This document shows, piece after piece, positions 44,857 through 53,993 of a stretch of DNA of 64,000 nt. The translations under genes were made by a program, and so were the position numbers. Source of the DNA: Pandoraea apista (lineage in GTDB: Bacteria; Pseudomonadota; Gammaproteobacteria; Burkholderiales; Burkholderiaceae). Every line of letters begins with the position of its first letter. Positions within the stretch are counted from its first letter, which is position 1. The notes below the pieces were generated by a model. It searched no databases. It worked only from the letters and a program-made list of their open reading frames with translations, and was not told the DNA's origin. The stretch covers positions 4,216,001 through 4,280,000 of the forward strand of contig NZ_CP013481.2 of the NCBI RefSeq assembly GCF_001465595.2, in the 5' to 3' direction.

Positions 44857-47086
44857 CGCGCCAGTCCGTCACAAATTGCGTCAGCGCCTGCGCCATGCGC
44901 TCCACGACCGGCGCCCATTGCGCGCGCGCCGCCTGACGGAACAAACGCACGCTGGGGTACCACGGCGTGTCGTCGCGGTCGAGCATCCACCGCCAGTCGG
45001 GCACGAACGGCAGCAGCACCCACACCGGACGCCCCATCGCCCCCGCCAGATGCACCGGCGACGAATCGACCGAAATCAGCAACTCGGCGAGATGAAGAAT
45101 CGCAGCCGTGTCCTCGAAATCACGAATCTCATCGCTCAGCGACACCATCGACATGCCATCGGGCGGCGAAGTCGCCTGCACGGCTGCCGGCCCCTTTTGG
45201 ATTGCCAGGAACGTCGCACCGCAGGCGCCCAGCGGCGCAAGTTGCTCGAGCGGCAGGGAACGATTGCTGTCGTTGACATGCTCCGGACGCCCTGCCCACA
45301 CCACCGCCACCCACGGCTTCGGCACGCCGGCCAGCCGTTCGCGCCAATGCGCCACCCGCTCGGGATCGGGGCTCAGATAGGCCACGTCGCCGGGCAGATC
45401 GGCGAGCGTGAGACCCATGGCCATCGGCAAGCTCATCAACTCGCAATGCTGATCGAATGTCACCGGCAACGTTCCGCGCGCGACGATGTCATCATCGCCC
45501 CACATGCGTTTCGCAATCGACAACGTCTCTTGATTGACCTCGAAAATCACGCGCGCCTGACTGCGCTCGCGCGCCCAGCGCGCCATGCGCATGAACTGGA
45601 ACGTGTCGCCAAAGCCTTGTTCGTCGTGAATGAGTAACGTCTGACCGGGAATCGGCTGACCATCCCATCGGGGGCGTTGCACCTTGCGCTCGATGGACCG
45701 GGTATGTTCCAGGCTGTAGCGATAGCGGTACTCGCGCCAGCCGCGCTCGAAATCCCCCAGCAGGAGCAGCGCTTCTGCAAGATCGAAGCGGTTGGACAGA
45801 TCGCCCGGCACCTGACGCGCGAGCATGTCGAGCAAGTCTCGCCCTTCCCGCGCCTTACCCTGCGCGCGGAGAACGACCGCGAGCAGCCGCCACAGGGACA
45901 TGGGGGCCGCGCCCGTCGCTACGACTTCGCGCAGTATCGCTTCCGCACCTGCGTAATCATGGGCATGCACCCGCGCCACGACCGCTTCGTGAAGGGCAGC
46001 GAGATCGGCAGACGCGGGCGGCGTGACCGGCAGCGGCATGCTGCTCTGTGGGGGCGGCTCAATGGAGATCGGAGCCGCGCGCGCCGCGGCATCCGCCTCG
46101 ACGTCGGTGAGTGCCGCCCGTGCATCGGCGCTTTCCGGCACAAGCGCGACGGCTTCACGAGCATTCGCCAGCGCTTCGTCCAGTCGCCCGGCGAGACGCA
46201 GAATCCGCGCACGCGCCACGAGCGTCGATGGATGTTTCGCCGCAAACGCCGACATCACCTCGACGATCTGCAATGCCGCCGCCACGTGACCGCGAGCGAG
46301 TTCGATGTCGGCAAGATTCCGATAGGCGTCGACAAACTGCGGGGCCAGTTCGATGGCCCGGCGAGCCAGTGCCTCCGCCTCGGCAAAGCGCTGTTGCGCA
46401 CTCAGCAGCGATGCCAGATTGCTATGGGTATCGGCACGCTGCGGGTCGCGCTCAAGCGCGGCGCGATAGTGTGTCTCGGCAACGTCCAGGCGTCCGAGCA
46501 AGCGCGCCGTGTTACCCAGATTGTTCTGGGCATCGGCCGACGCGGGCAGCAGTTCACTCACGCGCGTAAGGCACGTCCAACTCTCATCGAGCCGGCCGGT
46601 CTCCTGCAACACGATCCCAAGATTGTTCCATCCTGCGGCGAAGGCCGGATCGACTTCGACAGCCCGTCTCGCCGCCGTCAGCGCCTCGTCGAGACGCCCC
46701 GCCTGCCGGCACATTTCAGCGAGATCCGACCAACAGGACGCCGGGGCGTTCGGCGCGCGGCAAGTCGCCCGCAGGTGGTCGACGGCCATCTCCCGCTTGC
46801 CGTAGGCGTGCGCCATCAGGCCGAGCAGATAATGCGCATCGGGGTGCTCGGGCGACACTTCCAGTACGCGACGGCATAGTAGTTCCGCCTGCGGTGCTTG
46901 CCCCGCCTGCCAATGCGATTGCGCCAGGGCAATGGCCTGCGCGAAGGTCAGCGTGCCGGGGGAACTCGTAGGTAACGACATCGGAGGGGATGAGGGATAG
47001 CGGACGGTGGAAAGGCGAGATCGGTGAATACTGCGCGATACTTTCACGGCGGCCGCAGCCATGTCAATGACTGCGACCGCCTGCAC
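44843..47086 (-). CDS. TPR repeat protein with C-terminal glycosyltransferase (GT9-like) domain
   Basis: A 747-residue protein if read from the GTG at 47086, which has TGAGG upstream; the ATG at 46981 (MSLPTSSPGTL) is an alternative without a good ribosome site. Residues from about 45 to 350 are tandem tetratricopeptide repeats (for example AAGWNNLGIVLQETGRLDES, ADAQNNLGNTARLLGRLDVA, ADTHSNLASLLSAQQRFAEA). The C-terminal part from about 480 resembles ADP-heptose-type glycosyltransferases, with GQTLLIHDEQGFGDTFQFMRM and LLISVDSSPVHLAGAMGRPVWVLLP. It begins 20 bases after the autotransporter gene, so glycosylation of that protein is a testable idea. Confidence 0.85.
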   Translation of the reverse strand: MQAVAVIDMAAAAVKVSRSIHRSRLSTVRYPSSPPMSLPTSSPGTLTFAQAIALAQSHWQAGQAPQAELLCRRVLEVSPEHPDAHYLLGLMAHAYGKREMAVDHLRATCRAPNAPASCWSDLAEMCRQAGRLDEALTAARRAVEVDPAFAAGWNNLGIVLQETGRLDESWTCLTRVSELLPASADAQNNLGNTARLLGRLDVAETHYRAALERDPQRADTHSNLASLLSAQQRFAEAEALARRAIELAPQFVDAYRNLADIELARGHVAAALQIVEVMSAFAAKHPSTLVARARILRLAGRLDEALANAREAVALVPESADARAALTDVEADAAARAAPISIEPPPQSSMPLPVTPPASADLAALHEAVVARVHAHDYAGAEAILREVVATGAAPMSLWRLLAVVLRAQGKAREGRDLLDMLARQVPGDLSNRFDLAEALLLLGDFERGWREYRYRYSLEHTRSIERKVQRPRWDGQPIPGQTLLIHDEQGFGDTFQFMRMARWARERSQARVIFEVNQETLSIAKRMWGDDDIVARGTLPVTFDQHCELMSLPMAMGLTLADLPGDVAYLSPDPERVAHWRERLAGVPKPWVAVVWAGRPEHVNDSNRSLPLEQLAPLGACGATFLAIQKGPAAVQATSPPDGMSMVSLSDEIRDFEDTAAILHLAELLISVDSSPVHLAGAMGRPVWVLLPFVPDWRWMLDRDDTPWYPSVRLFRQAARAQWAPVVERMAQALTQFVTDWRDGAA

Positions 47087-47106
47087 GGTCCGGGCGCCTC
47101 AGACGA

Positions 47107-50019
47107 TCAGAAACGCTGTTGCACTCGCACGATACCCGTGTGCGACACGAAGCCGGAGCCCGCTTGCAGGTCGTAGCGAATCGAAGCGCTCAGGTTGTTC
47201 GCCTTCAGCAGCGTAAGCCCCAGCGACATTTCGGCCAGATCCGACACCGGCGTCGCGCCCACGGTCGTGAACCCCGTCTGTCCGGTCGGATCGGCGGCGA
47301 AGCTCGCCCCGGTCGCCTGACGCGTACGGTTGTACTCGTGAACCCAGCGCACGCTCAGCTCCGGCACCCATGTCCCCGTCGACGTCTCGAACGGCACCGC
47401 GAACCTCGCTCCCAGTGCGCTACGCACTGAACTGCTGCCCGCGCTGCCCACCGACAACGCCGCGCCGTTGCCTCCTGTCTCGGTATAGCTGTTCTGATTC
47501 AGATAGCTATACGTAACGCTCGCCAGCGGGGTGACGATGGCGCGGCCCACGGCCAGCGGCCAGCCGAACTCGGCACTGGCCACGTACTGTTGACCGTTGA
47601 AGTTGCCGTTAGCCACGCCGTTGAAGCCCTGCATCGTGACGAAGCGCTTCGAGTCGTAGCGTTGCAGCACGACCGAGCCTGTCAGGTTCACGTACCACGG
47701 CTCGCCCGTATAGGCGGCGTAACCGATCAACCCGTATCCATTCACGCTGGTCGAGTTGCCCGACGTACTGCCGTCATTGTTAATGACGGTGCGGGAAAAC
47801 TGGAAGGCGCCGCCGGCCCGCACGCGATCGCCGAATGCCCGGTCGGCACCGACGAGCAGACCGCCGTAGTTCGCGCTGTAGCCATCGACATCGTCACGTG
47901 CCGACTGACTGGCATGCCCGCCGAACGCCTGTCCCCAGACACCCCAGTTGGCCGCGCTGTCGCCGGTCGCGACCCCCGTTCCGCCCGCCTGAGCCACGCG
48001 CAGACCGTTGACGCGCGAGCTCACCACGCCTAGCGAACCGAACGTGGCAGCCCCAGCGGCACGCGTATTCTGCACCGGCGCCAATTGCTTGCCGACGCGG
48101 TTGGCCGAATCTGCCGAATGGTCGCTCAGCGAACCCAGTGTGGCGTTGAACAGATTCAGCAGTTGCGGGTCGCTCACACCGGTATAGCCCAGCAAGCCCC
48201 GCAGTGCGGCCGAAGCGTTGGGCGCCGACGCGGTCGTGGCACTGGTTCTCGGATCGAATACCGGCACGCCGGCGTCGCCGCCGCCCGTGCCTCCCGAAGC
48301 TCCCCCCGTGTTGATACCGCCATTGCCGCTGGGGTTGTTCGCCCCGGCGCCCGGCGCGAGCGTGACGACGAGATTCTTGTGCGTGCCGTTCGCCACTTCG
48401 GCACCGCTTGCGTCAAGCGTCGTCGAGCCATTCACGCGATAGACGAGCGAGTTGGCGTTGTAGTTGGCGGTGCCTGCGGTGTCGATCACCACATAGCGCT
48501 GACCTGCCGCAAAGTTGTAGCCAAGCGATTGCAGCGCAATGGTCGAGCCCGGCGCTATGTAGCTATTGCCCGAGACAAGCAGTCGGCCATAGCCGCCGTC
48601 GGTGGCGATGTTGCCGGTGGTAAAAGCACCGGCGGCCACGCCGATCTGCAACGTGCCTGCTGCCGCCTGGGAGTAATTCCCCCACACCTGGATCGGCCGG
48701 TTGACCTGGAGCACCGAGGCGTCGTTGAACGCAGTGCGCGTGCCGAGAAGGTCCAGATTGTCGTTGAGCAGCAGGTTGCCGCCGTTGAAATGCAGATCGG
48801 CGTACGGGCTGGAAATCACGCCCTGAATACTGCCGGCTCCGCCCGTCAACGTACCGAACGCAGCGCCCGATGCCCCAGCAATGGACAGCGCCTGCGTACC
48901 GTAATAATTGATGTCGCCGGCGATGGTGCCAGCGTTATTGATTTGGCCGATTACGCCGGTTGCCGAAGGGTTCGCAATCGCGGCGATGGTGCCGGCGATC
49001 TTACCTCCGGCAAGGTTGTTGATCGTCCCGATCGAGTCGACGTTATAGATGCCGTAACTGCTGCCCTGAATGAGGCCGGCGTTTTTGATCTCGCCAATGG
49101 TGCCGTGATAGGTTGTGCCGCCTGCCACGGTACTGCCGTTGTCGATACCGTTACCAAAGCTGCCTGTGACCATGATCAGGCCACTCGACTGGTTATCGAT
49201 CGTCCCGATGTTCATGCCTCGGTTCGCTACACCGAGTTGGGTGCCCGTTATCGTCCCACTGTTGGTCACGGTCCCCAAATGCGAATCGGGCGCACCGTTC
49301 GTGAACGCGGCCACACCGAAAATGCCTGAGATCCTCCCCGTGTTGGTCAGCGAGTCCAGCGCCGAACTGTTCAACACGCCGTAGCCATTGACCGCCGAAA
49401 TCGAGCCGGAATTCGAGGCCGATGTGAGCGTACCGAAGTTGCCCAGGCCCTGCGCCGCACCCGTGATCGTGCCGCTGTTCTCAAAGCTTGAAATCGACCC
49501 GCCATTGCCAACACCGGCAAACGTCCCGGTCGTGATCGAGCCGCGATTGATCAATGTGCCGATTGTGCCGCTGTTGTACACGCCCGAGCTGCTGCCCGTT
49601 GCAGCGATCTGGCCATTGTTCTCGACACTTGCCACGTTTGCGGCAGCCGAAAAGGCCAGCGCGTAGGCGCCAGTCAATGTCCCCGTGCTGACGATCGATC
49701 CCAACCCGCCCGTGATCGTGGCAAAGGTGGTGCCCGAAATGAGCAGATCCGTCCCGGTGAAACTCCATGCCGTCGAGGACGTGTTCTCAGTGCCCGAGAT
49801 GAGCGTCGTGGTGCCGTCCATTGTCGCGACGGGGGAAGTCACGGCGTACGCTGTGGCCGCATTGAGCGACACCACGGCAATCGCCGCGGCCGTTGCCGCT
49901 TTGCGCGCACGACGGCGATCGATCGAGCGCGACTTCGCGCCGCGACCACTCGCCACTTCCGACGCCACCTGATACATGCCGAGGCTGGCACTCCACACCA
50001 CACGATAGACGTGATTCAT
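47107..50019 (-). CDS. ESPR-type autotransporter (type V secretion)
   Basis: A 970-residue outer-membrane autotransporter. It starts with an extended signal peptide region (MNHVYRVVWSASLGMYQVAS) and a hydrophobic core ending near TAYA (about residue 59). The passenger, to about residue 600, is a Gly/Ser/Thr/Asn-rich beta-helix with degenerate repeats of the type NSGTITG and IGTINN. A Gly-rich linker (about 575-600) leads to the C-terminal beta-barrel domain, which starts around GVWGQAFGGHASQ and ends in RVQQRF with the terminal Phe. The ATG is preceded by AGGGGGA. No protease or esterase catalytic motif was seen in the passenger, so adhesion is the likely role. Confidence 0.92.
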   Translation of the reverse strand: MNHVYRVVWSASLGMYQVASEVASGRGAKSRSIDRRRARKAATAAAIAVVSLNAATAYAVTSPVATMDGTTTLISGTENTSSTAWSFTGTDLLISGTTFATITGGLGSIVSTGTLTGAYALAFSAAANVASVENNGQIAATGSSSGVYNSGTIGTLINRGSITTGTFAGVGNGGSISSFENSGTITGAAQGLGNFGTLTSASNSGSISAVNGYGVLNSSALDSLTNTGRISGIFGVAAFTNGAPDSHLGTVTNSGTITGTQLGVANRGMNIGTIDNQSSGLIMVTGSFGNGIDNGSTVAGGTTYHGTIGEIKNAGLIQGSSYGIYNVDSIGTINNLAGGKIAGTIAAIANPSATGVIGQINNAGTIAGDINYYGTQALSIAGASGAAFGTLTGGAGSIQGVISSPYADLHFNGGNLLLNDNLDLLGTRTAFNDASVLQVNRPIQVWGNYSQAAAGTLQIGVAAGAFTTGNIATDGGYGRLLVSGNSYIAPGSTIALQSLGYNFAAGQRYVVIDTAGTANYNANSLVYRVNGSTTLDASGAEVANGTHKNLVVTLAPGAGANNPSGNGGINTGGASGGTGGGDAGVPVFDPRTSATTASAPNASAALRGLLGYTGVSDPQLLNLFNATLGSLSDHSADSANRVGKQLAPVQNTRAAGAATFGSLGVVSSRVNGLRVAQAGGTGVATGDSAANWGVWGQAFGGHASQSARDDVDGYSANYGGLLVGADRAFGDRVRAGGAFQFSRTVINNDGSTSGNSTSVNGYGLIGYAAYTGEPWYVNLTGSVVLQRYDSKRFVTMQGFNGVANGNFNGQQYVASAEFGWPLAVGRAIVTPLASVTYSYLNQNSYTETGGNGAALSVGSAGSSSVRSALGARFAVPFETSTGTWVPELSVRWVHEYNRTRQATGASFAADPTGQTGFTTVGATPVSDLAEMSLGLTLLKANNLSASIRYDLQAGSGFVSHTGIVRVQQRF

Positions 50020-50736
50020 TCGTTCCCCCTGGTAGCTGTGTACTTTTTGTGATGCGATGAATGATGATTCGGAACAGGCTCTCGCACGGCGTCAGGCGCA
50101 CAAACGCAAGCGCTTCGAGGTCGAAGCGAAGTCCGGCGATGTCAGGCTGATGGGTATTCGGGCGGGAGCAGTGCAGCGACGCTATTGCGTCAGAACGCGA
50201 GATAAATCCGGTTCTCGTTGAGACATGGCATTGAGATCGCCTGCGCCTACCGCAGGAGCACCGTTTTTGCGAGAAGCGGCACAGAACATTCGGACTACCC
50301 CGTTATTATTTGACAGCACAGCGTGCTTGTTATTTTTTGTAATTCTTTAGACAACGCGAATCCTTTCACAGGATTACACGACTGTCAATATGGAATCCGA
50401 ACTTATCGTCAAACCATTGATTTTACTTAATTTTAATTATTTAACCGATGAAAAAAAACGTCCCACAAACGTCGCACTATCAATAGCATCGACGTAAAAA
50501 ATGGCAGTCCACGAGAGCCGCTGCGCCATTTCCTTTTACCGGTAAATTTGCATACCGACATAACTTGACCACTAGCTTTCATTCTCTCCGGAACAAATTG
50601 ATCCGTATCGAGCGCATCGCCGGGATACCCATGCGATATCCGTTCTCCGTCGGTATGCATTGAGACGGGACCACGCTCAGCGCGCTTAACGGGCTTACGC
50701 TACACTCGCCTGACCCATCAAAGACAGGGAATTCCC
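50020..50736. other. 0.7-kb leader region of the autotransporter with an AT-rich block
   Basis: Between the divergent autotransporter and glutathione peroxidase genes lie 717 bases. The part from about 50290 to 50480 is strikingly AT-rich (TTATTATTTG, TTATTTTTTGTAATTCTTTAG, TTAATTTTAATTATTTAA), unlike the GC-rich flanks. On the minus strand TTGACG-16-TATTGA (near 50390-50420) is a possible promoter, implying a 5' untranslated region of over 350 bases. A 75-codon open frame on the minus strand (50433-50660) has no ribosome site or recognisable features. No RNA gene was identified. Confidence 0.5.
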
Positions 50737-51282
50737 ATGAGCACGAACATTGAAACCATTGCCGTCAATCGCAACGACGGCACTCCCGCTACGCTCGGCG
50801 ATTACGCCGGCAAAGTGCGTCTGGTCGTCAACGTGGCGTCGAAGTGCGGCCTCACGCCGCAATACGAAGGCCTCGAGCGTCTGTATGAAGAAAAGCGTGC
50901 CGCCGGTCTCGAAGTGCTGGCTTTCCCCGCCAATAACTTCAAGGGCCAGGAGCCCGGCACCGATGCCGAAATCCTCGATTTCTGCACCACGCAGTACAAC
51001 GTCACGTTTCCGCTGTTTGCCAAACTCTCGGCACTCGGCGACGACCGTCACCCGCTCTACACGGCACTTGTCGAAGCGCAGCCCGAGGCGATCGGCGAAG
51101 GCCCGTTCCGTGAGCGTCTGAAAGGATTTGGTGTCGAGCGGGAGAACCCCGCAGACGTGCTGTGGAACTTCGAGAAGTTCCTGATCGGCCGTAACGGCCA
51201 GGTCGTGGCTCGCTTCTCGCCGGATGTCAAAGCCGACGATCCGCGACTCGTTGCCGCCATCGACGCCGAACTGGCAAAGTAA
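50737..51282 (+). CDS. Glutathione peroxidase family thiol peroxidase
   Basis: A 181-residue protein of the BtuE/GPx family, reducing hydrogen and lipid peroxides with thioredoxin or glutathione. The peroxidatic Cys37 is in NVASKCGLTPQYEGLE, Gln71 is in FKGQEPGT, and a resolving-type Cys83 is in DFCTTQYNVTFPLF. The site usually read as FPCNQF is FPANNF here, a variation that leaves the two key cysteines intact. WNFEKFLI holds the active-site Trp. It is a single-gene unit, divergent from the autotransporter and followed by two hairpins. Confidence 0.93.
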   Translation: MSTNIETIAVNRNDGTPATLGDYAGKVRLVVNVASKCGLTPQYEGLERLYEEKRAAGLEVLAFPANNFKGQEPGTDAEILDFCTTQYNVTFPLFAKLSALGDDRHPLYTALVEAQPEAIGEGPFRERLKGFGVERENPADVLWNFEKFLIGRNGQVVARFSPDVKADDPRLVAAIDAELAK

Positions 51283-51290
51283 GCCCCCGC

Positions 51291-51313
51291 ACAAGGGACT
51301 CATCGTCCCTTGT
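51291..51313 (+). terminator. Hairpin terminator of the peroxidase gene
   Basis: ACAAGGGAC (51291-51299) pairs perfectly with GTCCCTTGT (51305-51313) around TCATC, nine bases after the stop. No T run follows. Confidence 0.6.
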
Positions 51314-51319
51314 CTCGCT

Positions 51320-51350
51320 GCGCCGGCAAGACAAAGACGGTTGCCGGCGC
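51320..51350. terminator. Second hairpin between convergent genes
   Basis: GCGCCGGCAA (51320-51329) pairs perfectly with TTGCCGGCGC (51341-51350) around an 11-base loop. It lies between the ends of the peroxidase gene and the minus-strand catabolic cluster and could end transcription from the right. Confidence 0.5.
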
Positions 51351-51503
51351 GCAACGCTCCCCCCGGGCGACGATTCACGTCTGGGCAAAATCGCCCCCCG
51401 AGCCTCATGGGATAGCGTCACGCGCCGGTTCCCGCTTCTCGCGACAACTCGCGACATCGAGCGCGCCGTACCCCCCGGTTCGACACGCCCGCGATGACTC
51501 GAC

Positions 51504-52475
51504 TCAGCGCTTGGCCGTGTCGGTCATGAACTTGCCGGTCGGCGCTTCGCCGCCCTTCTTCTGGCGACGTGAGTTGCCATCCAGCCCGCCGTCGACGGCC
51601 CACTCCGCGAACACCGTCGGCCCCGGTTCGAAGTCGCGCGGCTGCCATTCCGGCGTGAGAATGTCTTCGTCGGCGTAGTACTCGATGAGCGCGCCGCACG
51701 GGTTCTTGAAGTACCAGAAATAAGCCGACGAGATCGGGTGACGACCCGGCCCCAACTGCGTTTCCCAGCCGCAACGGTCGATGTGCATGCCGCCGCCGAA
51801 CACCTCGTGAATATCGCGCACGGTGAACGCCACATGATTCAGCCCACGCTTGCCATTGGGCAACGCCAGCAAGAACAGATCGTGATGGCCGCCGTGAGGC
51901 GCACAGCGCATGAACGCCCCCCGCTCCGGGTAGCGATCGGACAACTCGAAACCGAGTTTCTCTTCATAGAACGCCTGCGTGGCCGCCAGCGCGTTCGTGA
52001 AGAACACGACGTGACCGACTTCGATCGGTTGCGCACGCTCGTACACCGGGCTCGGCGTATTCACACGCTGTGCCGGAATACCCCACGGATTGGTCGGCGC
52101 CCCCTGTACGTCGACCGCGCGTTTGCCCGTCACTTCGACACGCATCGCCAGACCGTTCGAGTCGATACAGCCCGTCGCACCGTCCTTGAAGTAGTAGCCC
52201 GGCTGATCGGCAAGCCGGTCGGCGATTGCCGCCACCTCGTCGGCCGTAGTCACGCCCCACGTCACTTCGCGCAACGTCGGCCCCTCTTCCATGGCCGGCG
52301 GCAGTGACGGATCGTCGTGACGTACCGCCAACACGCGGCACCCGTTCAACGTTTCAAAGCGCACGCCATTGGCATCGCTCGACACTTCGGTAAGTCCCCA
52401 GTCGCCCAGAAAGCGGCGGCAGGTATCGAGGTCGGTGACCCCGTAGGTAATTTGTTCGATGCCCAGAATCGTCAT
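51504..52475 (-). CDS. Extradiol-type ring-cleavage dioxygenase (VOC superfamily)
   Basis: A 323-residue two-domain VOC protein starting MTILGIEQITYGVTDLDTC at 52475; a longer frame to 52655 runs into the reductase gene and is rejected. The C-terminal domain keeps the 2-His-1-carboxylate iron site of type I extradiol dioxygenases: His155 in GHVVFF, His214 in LNHVAF and Glu265 in ALIEYY. It should open a catechol-like ring at the meta position. The tail after residue 285 is basic (GNSRRQKKGGEAPTGK) and longer than in typical members. It is the last gene of the minus-strand cluster, 35 bases after the reductase. Confidence 0.85.
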   Translation of the reverse strand: MTILGIEQITYGVTDLDTCRRFLGDWGLTEVSSDANGVRFETLNGCRVLAVRHDDPSLPPAMEEGPTLREVTWGVTTADEVAAIADRLADQPGYYFKDGATGCIDSNGLAMRVEVTGKRAVDVQGAPTNPWGIPAQRVNTPSPVYERAQPIEVGHVVFFTNALAATQAFYEEKLGFELSDRYPERGAFMRCAPHGGHHDLFLLALPNGKRGLNHVAFTVRDIHEVFGGGMHIDRCGWETQLGPGRHPISSAYFWYFKNPCGALIEYYADEDILTPEWQPRDFEPGPTVFAEWAVDGGLDGNSRRQKKGGEAPTGKFMTDTAKR

Positions 52476-52510
52476 GGCAGTCTCGGGTAAGGGTTTCGGA
52501 GTCGGAGCGA

Positions 52511-53476
52511 TCAGAGATCCAGCGTCAGGCGGTCGCCCTTGCAACCGGATACGCAAATCATCATGACCTTGTTCCCCGCGCGCTCGGACGCACTCAGCAC
52601 CGAGTCGCGATGATCGGGGCAGCCGTCGAGTACGCGTGTCTCGCACGCCCCGCACACGCCTTCCATGCAGCTATATTCGGCATCGATGCCTGCGGCGAGC
52701 AAGGTATCGAGTAACGTCGCGCCAGCCGGCACGGCAATCTCTTTGCCCGATTTCGCCAGCGTCACGACATAGCCTTCGGACGTTGCGGGCGGTGGCGCGT
52801 CAGGTGCCGCAGCAAAGCGTTCGATATGAACGTTGGCAATCCCCACGTCGGCGCACGCCGCCTCGAAGGCATCGAGCATGACGCCCGGACCGCAGCAATA
52901 GGCATGCGTGCCCGCCGGTTGCCCCGCCAGAAACGCCGCGAGCGACGCAGGCTTGCCGTCGTGCTGATCGTCGAAGTGATAGGTAATATCGCCGCCCAGC
53001 GCATTCAGTTCGTCAACGAAAGCCGCTTGCGGCGCGGTGCGCGCGCAATACATCAGTTTGACGTTGCGGCCCAACGCGCGCAGACGACGGTACATGCAGA
53101 GAATCGGCGTGACACCGATCCCGCCCGCCACGAGCACCGTGTGCTCGGCGGTTTCGTCGAGCACGAAGTGATTGCGCGGCTCGGAAATATCGAGCGTCAT
53201 GCCCACGCGGAAATTGTCGTGGATAAAACGCGAGCCGCCGCGGCTCTTGGGGTCGGCCAGAATGCCGAGCACGTATCGGTTCGCCTCGCCCGGTGCGTTC
53301 ACGAGCGAATAGCTGCGCACCAGTCCGCTGGGCAGATGCAGATCGATGTGCGCGCCCGGCGTGAAGTCGGGAAACGGCATGCCGCTGCCCGCCGCAGGCA
53401 CAAGTTCGATGCTCATGATGCCTGCCGCTTCGTAACGAAGCGTACGCACCATTGCCACCAGGTTTGACTTGCTCAT
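52511..53476 (-). CDS. Oxygenase reductase component (VanB/PDR type: flavin, NAD, plant-type 2Fe-2S)
   Basis: A 321-residue iron-sulfur flavoprotein. The flavin-binding RSYSLVN is at residues 54-60, the nucleotide-binding AGGIGVTPILCMYR at about 117-130, and the C-terminal plant-type ferredoxin domain has the ligands C270, C275, C278 and C308 (CMEGVCGACE pattern). This phthalate dioxygenase reductase layout feeds electrons from NAD(P)H to a Rieske oxygenase, here surely the one encoded two genes upstream. The ATG at 53476 gives the normal family length; the upstream extension to 53632 is unlikely. It starts 53 bases after the RidA gene. Confidence 0.92.
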   Translation of the reverse strand: MSKSNLVAMVRTLRYEAAGIMSIELVPAAGSGMPFPDFTPGAHIDLHLPSGLVRSYSLVNAPGEANRYVLGILADPKSRGGSRFIHDNFRVGMTLDISEPRNHFVLDETAEHTVLVAGGIGVTPILCMYRRLRALGRNVKLMYCARTAPQAAFVDELNALGGDITYHFDDQHDGKPASLAAFLAGQPAGTHAYCCGPGVMLDAFEAACADVGIANVHIERFAAAPDAPPPATSEGYVVTLAKSGKEIAVPAGATLLDTLLAAGIDAEYSCMEGVCGACETRVLDGCPDHRDSVLSASERAGNKVMMICVSGCKGDRLTLDL

Positions 53477-53529
53477 AACGCCGCTCTCTGATGTTTCTGA
53501 TATTGCTTGTTCTGATGATGTCCGCCGCG

Positions 53530-53976
53530 TCAGCCGGCGGTGGACAAATCGATGTCGAGCCGCGCAAACGCCTCGATCTCCACGCGCAGTTCCGGGAATA
53601 CGAGACCGCTGACCTGCACGAGCGTCGAGCACGGATACGCACCGCCGTTCGCAGCCACTTCCGCAAAGACCTCGCGGCGCGCGCGGCCGACCTCGTCCTT
53701 GTCGGCAATGTCGGTCACGTACACCACCAGCTTGTAGATGTTCGCCAGGCTGCCGCCGCCCGCCTCGACCAGCGCTCGGATCTTGCCGAACACTACAAGT
53801 GTCTGCTCGTAGGTGGTGAGCGGCTTGTCCGAATCTCGCGTGGCCGGGTGAGCGGTCATGCCCGACATCAGAATCTCATTGCCGAAGCGAATGCCGTTGC
53901 TCCACGTTGCCATGCCCGAATCGGGCACGGCCGGTGCGCGAATTCGCTCGGCCTTGAGAGGTTGATCGATCGACAT
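53530..53976 (-). CDS. RidA family protein (imine/enamine deaminase)
   Basis: A 148-residue YjgF/YER057c/UK114-family protein starting MSIDQPLKAERIRAPAVPDSG at 53976. It keeps the glycine-rich ILMSGMTAHP strand, ANIYKLVVYVTDI and the closing FPELRVEIEAFARL, whose Arg is the catalytic residue of RidA-type deaminases. Members hydrolyse reactive enamines and imines or, in aromatic pathways, aminomuconate-type intermediates. Its place between a Rieske oxygenase and its reductase suggests deamination of a nitrogen-containing intermediate. It starts 17 bases after the oxygenase stop. Confidence 0.9.
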   Translation of the reverse strand: MSIDQPLKAERIRAPAVPDSGMATWSNGIRFGNEILMSGMTAHPATRDSDKPLTTYEQTLVVFGKIRALVEAGGGSLANIYKLVVYVTDIADKDEVGRARREVFAEVAANGGAYPCSTLVQVSGLVFPELRVEIEAFARLDIDLSTAG

Positions 53977-53993
53977 GACGTGTCTCGTACGGC

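Noticed and set aside
48085..49329. A 414-codon plus-strand frame inside the autotransporter gene.
   Set aside because: It mirrors the repetitive passenger coding sequence and shows no protein family features.
50433..50660. A 75-codon minus-strand frame in the autotransporter leader.
   Set aside because: It lacks a ribosome site and sits partly in the AT-rich block; coding character is weak. A small regulatory peptide cannot be fully excluded.
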